From positions 682,001 to 746,000 of the forward strand of contig JAUTDP010000010.1 in the NCBI GenBank assembly GCA_033439795.1: a DNA stretch of 64,000 bases, given 5' to 3'. Below are positions 12,583 through 23,423 of this stretch, one piece after another; position 1 is the stretch's first letter, and every line of letters starts with the position of its first letter. The notes beneath the pieces are model-generated. The model did not search any database and was not told where the DNA came from. It saw nothing but the letters and a program-made list of their open reading frames with translations. This DNA comes from Sordaria brevicollis (Eukaryota; Ascomycota; Sordariomycetes; Sordariales; Sordariaceae). The position numbers and the translations under genes were made by a program.

Positions 12583-13496
12583 GTCGAGCCTTTGTAGGCT
12601 TGTGGGTATGAATATGGGCATTTTGTGGCTCTCAGGTGCAGGCACTGGTAGTCCGTATGGGTTTGGATATGGTATAGATATGGCGCAAGATTGTAGGTAC
12701 ATACATGAGGCAGGTAAATGCCGAGGATACATATCTCTATGTGTAATTCAAGGGTATTAGTCAACGGGGTATTAAGGTGCGAAGGTTGCGAAGAAAGGTA
12801 CGGCAGTGGCGTGATCTAATTTCAAGTTTGGTGGTTGATCGACGGAAGCACAAGAGAGAAGCTAAGGTTTCTACATACCACTCTAGTACCACCTCGAGAT
12901 GGAACGCTCGAACGGTTCGTCTAGTAGTACTAGGCAGCGGCATATATATTTCTTGTAGCGTATTTTGATGATTGAGCGTAACAAAAGGTGCAAGGCTCCT
13001 GCATCTGGATACTAGTGTACATAGCACGGGGCTCGGCAATGCTAGGCAAGGTTGGACACATCTTGGGTGTTGTAACGCGGGAGGCTGGCAGTATTAGTCA
13101 ATGTCAGTAAGTTTCGAGGAATAGAAAGTCGCCGTTGAGGTTGTACGCCGGCCGATGGCATAAAAGTAGTGCAAGGCAATCTTCTCAACATGAAAGGTTT
13201 TAGATGGATCATCATCGGGCAGTCTACGTTACACCATAAATGCGGATTTGCCGCAGCTTAGAGGTAGGGAAAGTTGACGTGATTCTGCTTACGCTGAAGT
13301 CCGGACACCAGTTAACGGCTTTAAGAATAAATTCGGACTTTATCTTTAAGATGGAGCGCTTGCCATTTTGTTTGGCACCGGTTAAGGTAGCCCGCCGGGA
13401 AAATCTCCGTCGGCATTCAAGTCTCAAGACTAGGTGGGCAAGGGCCAAGTCAAGAGGTCTCTTGCCATTACTAGAGATATGCAATACCTAGATACC

Positions 13497-13518
13497 TAGA
13501 GGTAGGTACCTACCTCTA
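13497..13518. repeat. Perfect 22-bp palindrome
   Basis: TAGAGGTAGGT immediately followed by its exact reverse complement ACCTACCTCTA, with no spacer. More copies of TACCTA/TAGGTA-like words flank it on both sides (13484-13530). It lies about 900 bp beyond the transcription factor gene. No known site is recognised. Confidence 0.85.
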
Positions 13519-13826
13519 AGCATGGCCACGGCCAAGCAAATATTCAGTCGTTGAACAGAACCAAGAGACCACGACATGTGATGTCCTTGCATCTGCACAT
13601 CCATACCTACCTTATCTTTGCTATAGACAACCATCTCTCTTCAACTCGAATGGTCTCTCAGCCCGCATGAACTGTTCACAATCACCAATGCCGCCTCAAT
13701 AAATTGATATTCCACATGTATTATTTCTCCTTGGCAATGAACCGTGCGGTCGCTTGATCTGGGACAGGCCACTTAAGGACTACACTGTTATGTTGCCAAA
13801 CTGCATTGGCAAGCCACCAATGCCAC

Positions 13827-13874
13827 AAAAAAAAAAAAAATTAAAAAAAAAATTAAAAAAAAAATTAAAAAAAA
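13827..13874 (+). repeat. A-tract array with TT interruptions every 12 bp
   Basis: Fourteen A residues are followed by TT-A10, TT-A10 and TT-A8, so the TT steps recur at a 12-bp period. Low-complexity intergenic repeat; it may bend DNA or exclude nucleosomes, but no function can be inferred. Confidence 0.9.
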
Positions 13875-14336
13875 TAGGAAGACTGTAACGACATTTCCCT
13901 GACTTTTTGTCAATGAAAACCGGTTTATCTTTACATGTGAATAATGGTAAGGTAGCCGGTGAAACTTTACCTCCAACTCTGTTGAGGAAGGTGTCTTCGA
14001 CATCAAGAAGCGTCACCGGCATGGAAAACAATTAGTAAGTTCGTTCTTTTCCAAAGACACTCCACTCCACTCGGCCTGGCTTGGCTTGGCTTTCCTTCGG
14101 AACATCTGACATCTGTTAGAAAATATTGCCCTACCAGGAACGAACAACAAAAAGGAGAACAGAAAGAAACCCAAGAGGTCATCACTTACCCCCTGAGGTA
14201 TCCCCTCCCGCTCGCCATCAACGCTTTTCCTTCTACCTACAGCAACTCCGGTCTTAACTCCACATAAAGGGCCAACGGCTTACGGAGATAGGCCCGACCA
14301 CGCTAGGGACGCTCCGCGTGGAGTAGGATCTATGTA

Positions 14337-14543
14337 CAGTAATGACCCCTGAAAAGTGCAACTAATTTGGGCACTATAGGAGCTGGTCAAAAAAGTTGCA
14401 CTTAATCGGGGTGTTGCGCTTACTGGACCCCTGCTCCTATACAAAGTTAGAGGTAAGATTCGGGCCGCCAAAAAATGCACTTAACGGGTCATTTTGCATG
14501 TGATTGCACTTTGAGGGGGTTGCACTTTCAGGGGTTATTACTA
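14337..14543. mobile_element. MITE-like element with TA target duplication
   Basis: A 207-bp element bounded by imperfect terminal inverted repeats. The left end begins CAGTAATGACCCCTGAAAAG and the right end reads inward (reverse complement) TAGTAATAACCCCTGAAAGT, with TGCAAC following on both sides. TA dinucleotides flank it at 14335-14336 and 14544-14545, the target preference of Tc1/mariner and pogo elements. Inside, TTGCACTT or close variants followed by a G-rich run recur about five times, and GCACTATAGGAGC near 14371 is partly mirrored by GCTCCTATAC near 14431, so it can fold back. There is no transposase frame, so it is non-autonomous. Family not identified; Guest-like Neurospora elements are one possibility. 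Confidence 0.7.
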
Positions 14544-15156
14544 TATACAGTATGAACGAAACTAAAACAGGGGGATATGCAAGCCATTTCTACCGGATGG
14601 CAGCCAAGATACTTATGTAAGTCGAGAAAAAGGAAAAGGTCGTTATCAATACCACGTTAAGGGTGGTAGTGGGATCATGAAAATCATGGAAGCCAAGTTT
14701 GCGTCGTGGTGAACTGCGGTTTTGGTTGACGTGTGTGTGGTAACTACATGGAATATCTGTTCCTAGGTAAATACTGTGTAACAGATGACGAGAACGAGAA
14801 GTACTCACACGGCGTATCAGTGATGGAAGGGTAAGGAGGAGAAGATACCACATGGGGTATCATGCATAGAATAGAATGCACCGAGTGGTTGGTGACACGG
14901 GTGGGAAGGCGAGAAATTGACAGGGCTTCTAACGGAGTGTATACCGTAGGTACCGTGGGCGCACAAAGTCGTCATGTATAAAGACGGGAAAGTATGGCTC
15001 ACCATCGGTCATCCTGGGGTCATCTAGTTGATGTCAACTTTCCAAGTGGCTTTGAGTGTTGAGTGAAGGCTCAACAGCCAAAGTTGCACCTACTTAGGTC
15101 GTTTTCTTTCACCCTCGGAAAGGATTACCCAGAACTAAGGGCAACAACCAAACACC

Positions 15157-17125
15157 ATGCCCGTCATAGACAAGCTTACCGGTGCCACCGGGTTATCAGG
15201 TCTTCACCTGCTTCTCGGTGCGGCTGGAGTCTCTGTAAGCCCAATCCTCTCCAGTATTCACCTTGCTGTTCTTCAACACTGACTAACCTCTCAACGTGCA
15301 AAGCTCATCATCTATATGACCATCACCACAATCTACAACCTCTACTTCCACCCCCTGGCCAAATATCCCGGCCCTTTACTCCAGCGCGCCTCCTCCATCC
15401 CCTTCAGCATCCGGGTCACCCTCGGCCTCCTACCCTTCCACACGCAAGCCCTGCATGACAAGTACGGCCCCGTCGTGCGCATCGCGCCCAACCACCTGTC
15501 CTTCACCGACGTGCGCGCCTGGAAAGATATCTATGGACACATGACCGGCAGCCGCCAAGGCGCCGACGAGATGGGCAAGTGCAAGCCCCTTGTGCGCCCC
15601 ATCCACGACCTGGCCACGAACATTATCTCCACAGGGTCGCGCGAAGAGCACGCCGGTCTGCGGCGGGCTTTAGCCAACGGTTTCTCTGATGCCTCCATGC
15701 GCAGTCAGGGTCCCCTGATTGGCAAGTACGTTGATCTGTTCATAACCAAGCTGCATGAGCAAGGACAGGAAGGGAAGTTGCCGCTGAATGCGAGCAACTG
15801 GTTTAATTGTCTTACTTTCGATATCACGGGTGACCTGATCTTTGGTATGCCCTTTGGCGCCCTGGCGGGTAATGGGAAGCACCCGTGGTTGCAGTCCATC
15901 TTGGACACCTTCAGTAGCGTGGCGCCATTGCAGGCGCTGAGCTATGTTGGACTGGGCTGGGTTGTGCAGGTCATGTGGAAGATTGCCGGTGCCGGATCGT
16001 TTAGGAAGAGTATGAAGAGCGTGGATCTGATGTTGGAGGAGAGGTTGAAAATGCCGTTGGACAGAGGGGATCTGTTTGAGGGTCTCATCCAGAGACAGGA
16101 GAAGCTAGTGAGTACCTCTATTCTGCTTTCTCCATGTGTTGATGTCAAGGAGGGACAACCGACAGCCACCCGTCAGCATCACGTTGATGTCCGTTCCCTC
16201 TTGCAAAGCAACAGCATTAAGTTAATCCAAAACTGTCGATTAGGGACTGAGCTTTGAACAACTTTCTGGAAACGCTTGGGCTCTTGTAATGTAAGCCTTC
16301 TCAAAGTCTAACAATGTGCGCTTGACATACCCGGCTTGTCTTATTCTAACGCATGTTGATAGTGCCGGCTCGGAAACAACATCGACTACTCTCTCGGGCG
16401 CAACCTTCTTGCTCCTACAGAATCCCGAGGTTTTGAAGAGAGTAACCCAGGAAGTCCGCACTGCTTTCAAGTCCGTTGACGAAATCAACATCAACTCTGT
16501 CAATAAGCTCCCGTACATGGTTGCAGTCCTTAACGAGACACTCCGCATGTATCCTCCCGTAACATCGAACCTGCCTAGAGTTGTGCCCCGTGGAGGAGCC
16601 AAGGTGTTGGGAGAGTATATGCCTGAAGGAGTGAGTATCGCCCGCTCGAAAGCATCTATTCCAGTTCTGTCCACGAGGAATAGACACTAACAGGCAATGA
16701 AACAGACGATCGTCGATATCCAACCATGGTCCATGAACCATAGCAGGGAGAACTGGGTTGACCCGTGGGCCTTCAACCCCGATCGTTTTCTCGACGACAA
16801 GGAGACGGCTAAGGAAAAGGGCAACATGCTCGATGCTTTGCAGGCATTCAGTCTTGGTCCTAGGAACTGTATCGGTAGAAAGTAAGTACCACTGCGTTTT
16901 CCTACCGGCTCAAACGTCTGTTGTCCTTGAACTAACCGCAACTGTTGTACAACGAATAGCCTCGCGTACGTTGAGATGAGATGGATTCTCGCCCGTATTC
17001 TGTTTGATTTTGACTTGCGGGGGTCGCCAACAACTGCGAAGTGGATCGACCGCCAAAAGGCGTATGTTGTTTGGGAAAGAGTACCCCTTGATGTGTACTT
17101 TGAGCCTGCGAGGGAGAAGAGGTAA
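15157..17125 (+). CDS. Cytochrome P450 monooxygenase (CYP65-like)
   Basis: Heme-thiolate monooxygenase, expected in the ER membrane with NADPH-P450 reductase. Six exons (15157-15234, 15304-16107, 16244-16290, 16363-16630, 16706-16881, 16960-17125) give 512 residues with every phase consistent. An N-terminal membrane anchor (about 14-38) precedes the proline hinge FHPLAKYPGP. The I-helix oxygen-binding motif is AGSETTST, spanning the exon 3/4 junction. The K-helix ExxR is in NETLRMYPP. The heme loop is FSLGPRNCIGR with the axial cysteine, and WAFNPDRFLDD precedes it. WFNCLTFDITGDLIFG resembles isotrichodermin C-15 hydroxylase-type CYP65 enzymes (family knowledge). No other secondary-metabolism gene lies nearby, so a substrate cannot be assigned. 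Confidence 0.93.
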
Positions 17126-19273
17126 AGGACATACATTGTTGAAAGGCCGTTTCCTGCTTGGGAAATGGCTGTATAAGAAATCTCTGGGAAATAGCGAAGA
17201 AACAAAGAGTCCAGAAAGGGGCTGAAAAGTCATTGTTCTCAAATGCTCAATCTGGCGCCGACAGCGACAAGTGAGGGCGAATAGAGGTAAGGGCTTCGAG
17301 GACTTGTGCTTGCAATGAAGGTCGGGCAGTCTGTGGTGCTTGAAAGCTTGATGTTTCTGCGAAGTTGAGTTGAAATCGGGGTTGCGACAGAGGCGAGTAC
17401 TGTCCTGTTGTTTTAGTGAGAAGAAAGGGAGGGAAATGCGGAAAGTGCTATGTGTGCATGAAGAAGAAAGAAGGAAGAGAGGAAGGGGGAAACGCAGCTC
17501 GGGTGGGCCGTGCTCAACTTGCGTTCTCAAATGCCTTGACCGTACGTCCCATCCACGTGGGCATCAAGGTACGCATCCGTTTGAAAGCAAAACATTTTCC
17601 CGTGTACGACCGTGACCGTGATGACAGGAGTTCAGTTATTCTAAACGGGATGCCGGTTGTCTTCCTTCCCAGGCCAAACAACATATTAACACCTGCCTGG
17701 TCATATGTACATTTCGTCGGCATTTTGTTTGCAGTTACTACGCTATCTTTTCTGCACAGAACTTGGCAGGCAACGAGATAGTACTGCATCTTATTCACCC
17801 GTCACGACGGCAGTGCTGATCCGGCCGAGGCAGAAGACACGGACTGTATTTTCCATTTTTTTATCAGCCCACAAACATTCCGGTCTAGGACACTTCTTTC
17901 GAGCAACGCTGCATCTCTACCGAGTTGCGGTTTCATGAGAAACGTATGGTCGATATACAAAGGCCCCTTAGCTCTTCTTCAGAACCGCAATCTCACGCGC
18001 CAAGGAGAGTGTACCTGGAATGTAGTATTTCGTCAACTGTTTGTCTTGACTTCTCTTTTGGCTTTGTGGCTTCCAAGCCTCATTGCTAACAGAAATATCA
18101 AAATGCGGGAAAAAAAGGTAGAAGTCCATCCTGTCATCCATCGAGAAAGTTTCCCCGTCTTACCCCGGAATCTTTTCCCCATGGGCCATGCGCCCACTGA
18201 CGGCAAGTCAAGATATGCATAATCGGAAAATTGAAGCTGAGGAAGGATTTTCAATAGTCTCAACGTTACGGTAGTGGTGGCCTGGTGGGTGTGGTGTGAT
18301 GAGTGATGGTCCACGCCCGCCACGGACACTCTCACTACCCCAGCCCACCCCAGCCCAGCCGAAGCCGGATAGCCCACCACCACCACCACCATTCTTCGGG
18401 ACCTCCCAAAGAGGTTAAAGAGCTGAAATAGAAAGCCATAACCCATAGAAAAAGCACCCCACGCAACGGAACAGCAAACCAATCATCGCTGAGGCTCGTG
18501 ATGAGCGCCCAGAAACGGCGGCGACAATGTCTCGTATTCCCCCAGGTTCAGTTGCACGCCTCCTCATCGCAGCTCAGCCCAAGCTTTCTTCGGTTTAAGC
18601 CCGCCCAGCTTTTTCAACGCAAACTGGGGTGACTTGAGGAGCATCACGGGACAGTGGACACTCCCATAGCTCGAAAAGAACCCGACACACCATGTTATAA
18701 AATCCGGTTATGGTCTCCAGGTCTCGCAACATCGCGTTGTGATGGAGAAGCCATGGCTTGCTTATACGAGAATTCTGTCAAGAGACGCCTCCTTTTCTGG
18801 AAACATGACTTGGCAGAGTTTAGTAAACTATTGGATTTTCTGCCTCCAGGTGAGGTGAGGAGTGCGAGATACGGACGGACCGGGAGTCTATGACAAACAT
18901 GAACACACACCGAGGCACACTATACAGACACATTCGTGAATGATTTTGAGGGGTTCGGTCGGTTGAGGCGCTTGCCGATTCTTGGGTTGATGCATTGGAT
19001 CATCACCAGTTTGTCACGATGTGCTTATGCCGGTGATTGATGGGTGAGCCGAATGGCTCCAGATTTGGGTCTTGGAGCACAACGTCCATCACATGGAGAC
19101 GTCGATGTCGAGAGAAGAATTGAAGTATAAAAGCCCATGAGGTCCCCAATGAGATAAGACTTTGAAACGAGCATCCTCATCTCAAGATCATCAAGATCAA
19201 AGACAACCACCTTCAAACCAAAAGACGATACCTCACTTCCATTGTCTGCACGACAAACCCACTTCCATCAAAC
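17126..19273. other. Intergenic, 2.1 kb, no supported gene
   Basis: Between the P450 and the small secreted protein. It contains simple runs (CCCAGCC repeats near 18336-18360 and CCA triplets near 18375-18390). No open frame has a recognisable motif. The promoter of the next gene lies at the right end, with a TATA box at 19126. Confidence 0.6.
19126..19133 (+). promoter_or_regulatory. TATA box of the small secreted protein gene
   Basis: TATAAAAG, 141 bp upstream of the ATG at 19274. A strong TATA fits a tightly regulated, highly expressed secreted-protein gene. No other strong TATA is seen in the 150 bp upstream. Confidence 0.6.
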
Positions 19274-19890
19274 ATGAAATCCCTCTTCTTCCTCCCTGCC
19301 CTCTTGGGTCTCGCCTTCTCTCACCCGGCAGCTCCCTCCGAGCTCGACACCCGCGCCGCTCCTCAAATCGCCCACTTCTTCTTCCAAGCCGCCGCAACCG
19401 GCTACAACCTGACCGTTCCCGCCGACGGCAACTGGTATCCTACCAGTACGTTTCCCCCCAACATCATAATTACCTTGGCCGTCTTATGCTAACTCGTCGT
19501 GTGTACGTAGACAACGGTCTCAACGTCAACATCATCACCGCCCTCGACTTCACCGTCACCCAGTGCGAGTTCGCCACGCACCAGCCGGTCGCCTACAATT
19601 ACCAGCTCAGCGGCGACTTGCCTTATCCCAAGGAGCAGTTCGCTGTGGGGCCACCGCAGCCAATTGACAGGGTGAGGTGTTGGGGGTATTGTTTGCAGGT
19701 TTATGGTATGTCTCTTCTTTTCATGTGTGCTGGTGTCATGTTATGAGACTGGCAACTAACGCGATGTCTTTTCTCAACAGACGACTGCGTGAGGAACGGA
19801 CAGTTTGTCGGTACTTGCTGCAACGGCTTCTGCGCGGCCAACAAGTGCAGGCCGTATGTCTATCCTCAGGATATCCCGTGGCCTAACTAA
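19274..19890 (+). CDS. Small secreted cysteine-rich protein, knottin-like C-terminus
   Basis: Unrecognised secreted protein of 158 residues. Three exons (19274-19445, 19511-19705, 19781-19890) have donors GTACGT and GTATGT and consistent phases. Residues 1-16 form a signal peptide (MKSLFFLPALLGLAFS), followed by a possible propeptide ending near ELDTRAA. The mature part has eight cysteines. The last six follow C-x6-C-x9-CC-x3-C-x4-C, with the adjacent CC and spacing expected of an inhibitor-cystine-knot fold; CRW-type context CWGYC precedes them. The N-terminal part (AHFFFQAAATGYNLTVPADG) is not recognised. The knot prediction is inferred from spacing only; role could be an extracellular inhibitor, an antimicrobial or a structural wall protein. 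Confidence 0.8.
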
Positions 19891-20183
19891 GATGTGATTG
19901 TGAAGCAAAGGGGGTTAGTGAGGAAGGAAATGTCAAGGAATGGACGCATGAAATATTGTATGGAGGAACAAGTGGATAACAGGGATCTGACACGGGCAGT
20001 TAAGGGACGGAAGGATTCATGAGAAATGAGGGACGAAAGGGAGTAATGACTGGACGATAACGGCTTATGGGATGCAACCTTCTTGTACCTAGTTAAATTT
20101 CACCCACCTTTGTTTCGTGAGTGGTATCCTCAAGTCAGGGAGGCAAGCAGTGCCGAAGAACATCGAAGTGTAAGCAGGCTACT

Positions 20184-21873
20184 TCAGCCGTATCTCACAT
20201 TCCCTGCCCCCTCCTTGAACCAGTCCTCCGCTGCCATTTCCTCCGCTGAGGCATAGTTGATGATTGTGCTTTTCGTAGTAGTATACGCATGGTACGCATC
20301 GATGCCGTTCTCGCTTCCTACACCACTCGAGCTCTTGGCGCCGCCCCAAGGACTGCTGGGATCGTTGCGATGGTGAGTGTTGACCCAAACAATACCCGCG
20401 TCGATCTGCTCAGACACGCGGAAAGCTTGTGCCAGGTCGCGAGTCCATATCGCTGCACCAAGTCCGAACTCGCTGTCATTCGCAAGCTCAATTGCCTCTT
20501 CCTCAGTGCTGAACCCAATTACGACAACAACTGGTCCAAACGCCTCCTCACGCCAGATCCTGGTACCGAGAATGCTTCTGTCTGTCGGTTCGATCCCCGC
20601 AATGACAGTAGGCGGAAAGTAGTAGCCCTTGGAAAAATCGGTATCGTCGAGAGTGCTTTTGCCCTCCTGTCTGTATCCACCTCCAATAGACACTTTTGTG
20701 TCGTCCAAAACCGAGTGCGCCTGATTTACCAGTGCCTCGACATTCTTAAGTTGCCGCTCTGATATTAGTGGACCCATCATACACTCTGGATTTTTTGGTG
20801 AGCCCATTCGCCGTTGGATGGAATCAGCCCTGTCCATCAATCTCTCGACAACTTCACCGTAGACGGATTCGTGAACAATGATCCTTGTGGCAGCAACGCA
20901 CGTCTGGCCACTTGCAATGAAAGCGCCAAAAGCAATGCCGTTGACCGCTGCGTTCACGTCTGCATCTTTGAAGACCACCAACGGAGCTTTTCCGCCCAAC
21001 TCGGCCGTATACTTGGCCAAGTTTCTTCCCACAATTTCGCCAATTGCTCGTCCGGCCGCGGTCCCGCCTGTAACATCCACCTTCTTTACAAGCGGATGCT
21101 CAACGAGCGCCCTCCCAGTGATAGCGCCATACCCCGGAAGAACGCTCAGGACTCCGTCCGGCAGACCTGCCTCCTTCATGATCTTCCCTAGCATCAATGA
21201 CGTGATCGGGGTCAGCTCGCTCGGTTTCAGCAGCACCGAGTTCCCTGCCGCCAACGCCGGAGCCAGCTTCTTGACGGCAATCAAGAGAGGGTGGTTGAAG
21301 GGAGTAATCTGTACAACCACACCCAGCGGTCGACGGTCAAGGAAATTGTGTAGTTTGCCAACGGTGGGGAGCACGGAGCGTTCTTCGGTACGGAGCAATG
21401 CGGCGTAGTATCGGAACCACTTGACGAGGGAAGGAACTTGGGCGTTCATTTCACGGATTGCTCGACCTGTTTGCTCGACCTCGATTTCGATGAGGTTGGC
21501 GATGTGGGTTTCGAATAAGCTGGCGGCTCGCTCTAGGACCTCCGCGCGGACATAACGGGGAGCTCGCGACCAAACGCCGGACTTGAAGGTGTCATGGGCA
21601 AGTTCGACGGCGGAGACAACATCATCTTGTGAAGCGGAATGGCAGCTGTTACGGAAATTTTTTGGGTAAGTCAAAGGCAGCTTCTCCGTGCATGGGAAGT
21701 GTTGCTCACTGGGCAATGATTTCGCCGGTCGCCGGGTTCTCCACAGGGATCCTGAATTGGAAGGTCAGTGATGTTGTCTCGGCCAAATCTTCGTAATACT
21801 CTTGAATAGCTTACAATTCTCCCTTTCCGGGATTTTCAGCACCCCCAATCCATAATAGGTGTTCCGTGGTCAT
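20184..21873 (-). CDS. Aldehyde dehydrogenase, NAD(P)-dependent
   Basis: Oxidises an aldehyde to the carboxylate; substrate undetermined, though the sequence resembles betaine- or aminoaldehyde-type and vanillin-type dehydrogenases. Three exons (21873-21815, 21751-21710, 21645-20184) yield 520 residues. The two short 5' exons supply MTTEHLLWIGGAENPGKGEL and IPVENPATGEIIA, the usual N-terminal strands, which a single-exon reading would miss. Catalytic features: oxyanion Asn in TPFNHP (about 151), glycine-rich TGGTAAGR, general base Glu in ELGGK (about 249), nucleophilic Cys in SGQTCVAATR (about 283), and EEAFGPV. No targeting peptide, so probably cytosolic. It converges with the small secreted protein gene, 293 bp away, with no functional link evident. 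Confidence 0.93.
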
Positions 21874-22571
21874 TTTCTTTTTGTTGGCAATATCGGGTGC
21901 TGGTAACACGTTCAGGGGTTATTGTATATAAACAAGCCCAGGTTGCCGGGGAGACGGGAAAGTGGAGATAGAGACGGGTGAAGACACTTCTGTCGACACT
22001 CGCAAGTTGTGTTGCAGCGAAAAGACCGAAGGAAAAGGGGAAGCTGAGATTCGAGGTATTGGAGTTTATTAACTTCACCAGTACCTACCTCATCTGCGAT
22101 GAAGTATTTGTATGTCGTACGGCTGCACCCTCCTCAGTGAAGAGGCGGGGTCGGGGCCGGTTTCCCATGTACCTTCCTTATCGCCAATCCGAGTGGGGCA
22201 TAGTTAGCGACCCCGATGTCGTACTGCACTGAGAAAGGCAAGAGCAGCAACGAGATAAGATAGCTCTTGCAGTGAACACGAAAGACAATGACAAACGCAA
22301 CTGACATTGCTCTTTCCTTCTTTTTTTGAAAAGGCAGTACTGGATGATTTGGCTGCTTCATGGAACTTTGCTTCAGCTTCCTCTTGGCTGCAAATCACTG
22401 CGTCCCTCTTTGTTTTCATCGATACACTAGTGTAACCCGCGTAGCCTGAGATCTGCGTTGCGAAATCAATCCAACATATCAAGAGGCCATAACCTCAGTT
22501 GATTGCGAAGAGACACTCTTCCGTTCTGACCTAGTGCGCCTAGAGGAGAAGCTGATGTACAGCAAGTTTCT
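21874..22571. other. Intergenic, 0.7 kb
   Basis: Upstream region of the leftward aldehyde dehydrogenase and downstream flank of the RING gene. No supported feature. Confidence 0.6.
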
Positions 22572-23423
22572 TTACTCCTCTATCCGTCCAGCTCCTGCTA
22601 ACATTGCTCGTGGTGGTTCGGCTACGCAGCCTTCGTTATGGTTATTTGCATTCGCGATCGTCTTGAGATTTGTCCGGCTGTGATGGAGTCAGCAAAAGGT
22701 GGCTTTCTTGAACCCAGCTCTTGGACATGGCCACTCCAGAGTGATGCGAAGGACTACTTGCCATAGGGGGCATGTCACCCCGAAATTCAGAAGCCATGGA
22801 TCGATACAGGGCGGGTGGAAAAAGTGGCCGCAAGGAAGCTTCCTCACGTTCGTGCCGCGGACAAAGTCCTCGGTACAGATGGCGCAAGTCTGGATTAGAG
22901 ATGTGGTGTCGGCATCTTCAGGATCTGGCTGTCGTCCCCTATGCTTGCCCAGGAGGGCGTGTCGTATCTGTGGATAGAAAGTCCGCCATGCCCTTCGAGA
23001 TGGTTTGTCTCCCCCATCAGCATCGGTGACAGCCATGTCCATACCACGCAACAAATTCAACCCCCGCGGACTTTCGCTGCCGTCATGATGGAAGTCCTGG
23101 GCCATCAAATCAGGGTCATATTTGACAAGCGGTAACGAGCGGAGAGCGTTGGCGCCAATGCCTCCAGATCCTTTCTTCAGTCTTCGGTGTGAGTCTTCGT
23201 GGGATTCTGTCCTGTAAGAGCTTCGCCTGGCAACAAAAATGGCTATCAGGATGAAAATGGAGACAACGATGCACATAACAATGGATATTGTAGGTGGACT
23301 GTCGCCGGGATGGCTGGGGTCCTCCGGGCCCGTTGGCATTCCTGGTACGGTGGGCATTGTCGTGACTTTGAGTTGGCGATGGCTGCTGGGACCAAAGTTG
23401 AGATTCCCGCGAAAATGGGCAAG
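22572..23423 (-). CDS. Membrane RING-H2 ubiquitin ligase (N-terminal exons unresolved)
   Basis: Probable PA-TM-RING-like E3 ligase of the endomembrane system. The supported part starts at a likely acceptor (23424-23426) with frame LAHFRGNLNFGPS, then a Pro-rich lumenal stalk, one transmembrane helix (SIVMCIVVSIFILIAIFVA) and a basic cytosolic stretch. A C3H2C3 RING follows: C-x2-C in CAICTEDF, CGHFFHPPC, and CPLCR. The last Cys-Arg is created only by a GC-AG intron (22761-22678, donor GCAAGT, acceptor CACAG) to a final exon 22677-22572. The unspliced frame reads CPLW and runs on without a RING. The 5' end is not settled: open stretches at 23493-23711 and 23736-24023 share the same frame but are broken by stops, so more exons are likely upstream. 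Confidence 0.8.

Larger units (their letters stand above)
12583..15156. other. Intergenic, 2.6 kb, repeat-bearing
   Basis: No supported gene. It contains a 22-bp perfect palindrome (13497-13518), an A-tract array (13827-13874) and a MITE-like element (14337-14543). The final 150 bp are the P450 promoter and leader. Confidence 0.65.

Noticed and set aside
15157..21873. Secondary-metabolite cluster around the P450 and aldehyde dehydrogenase
   Set aside because: No polyketide synthase, peptide synthetase, terpene synthase or pathway regulator lies between or beside them; the genes are separated by 2 kb and an unrelated secreted protein.
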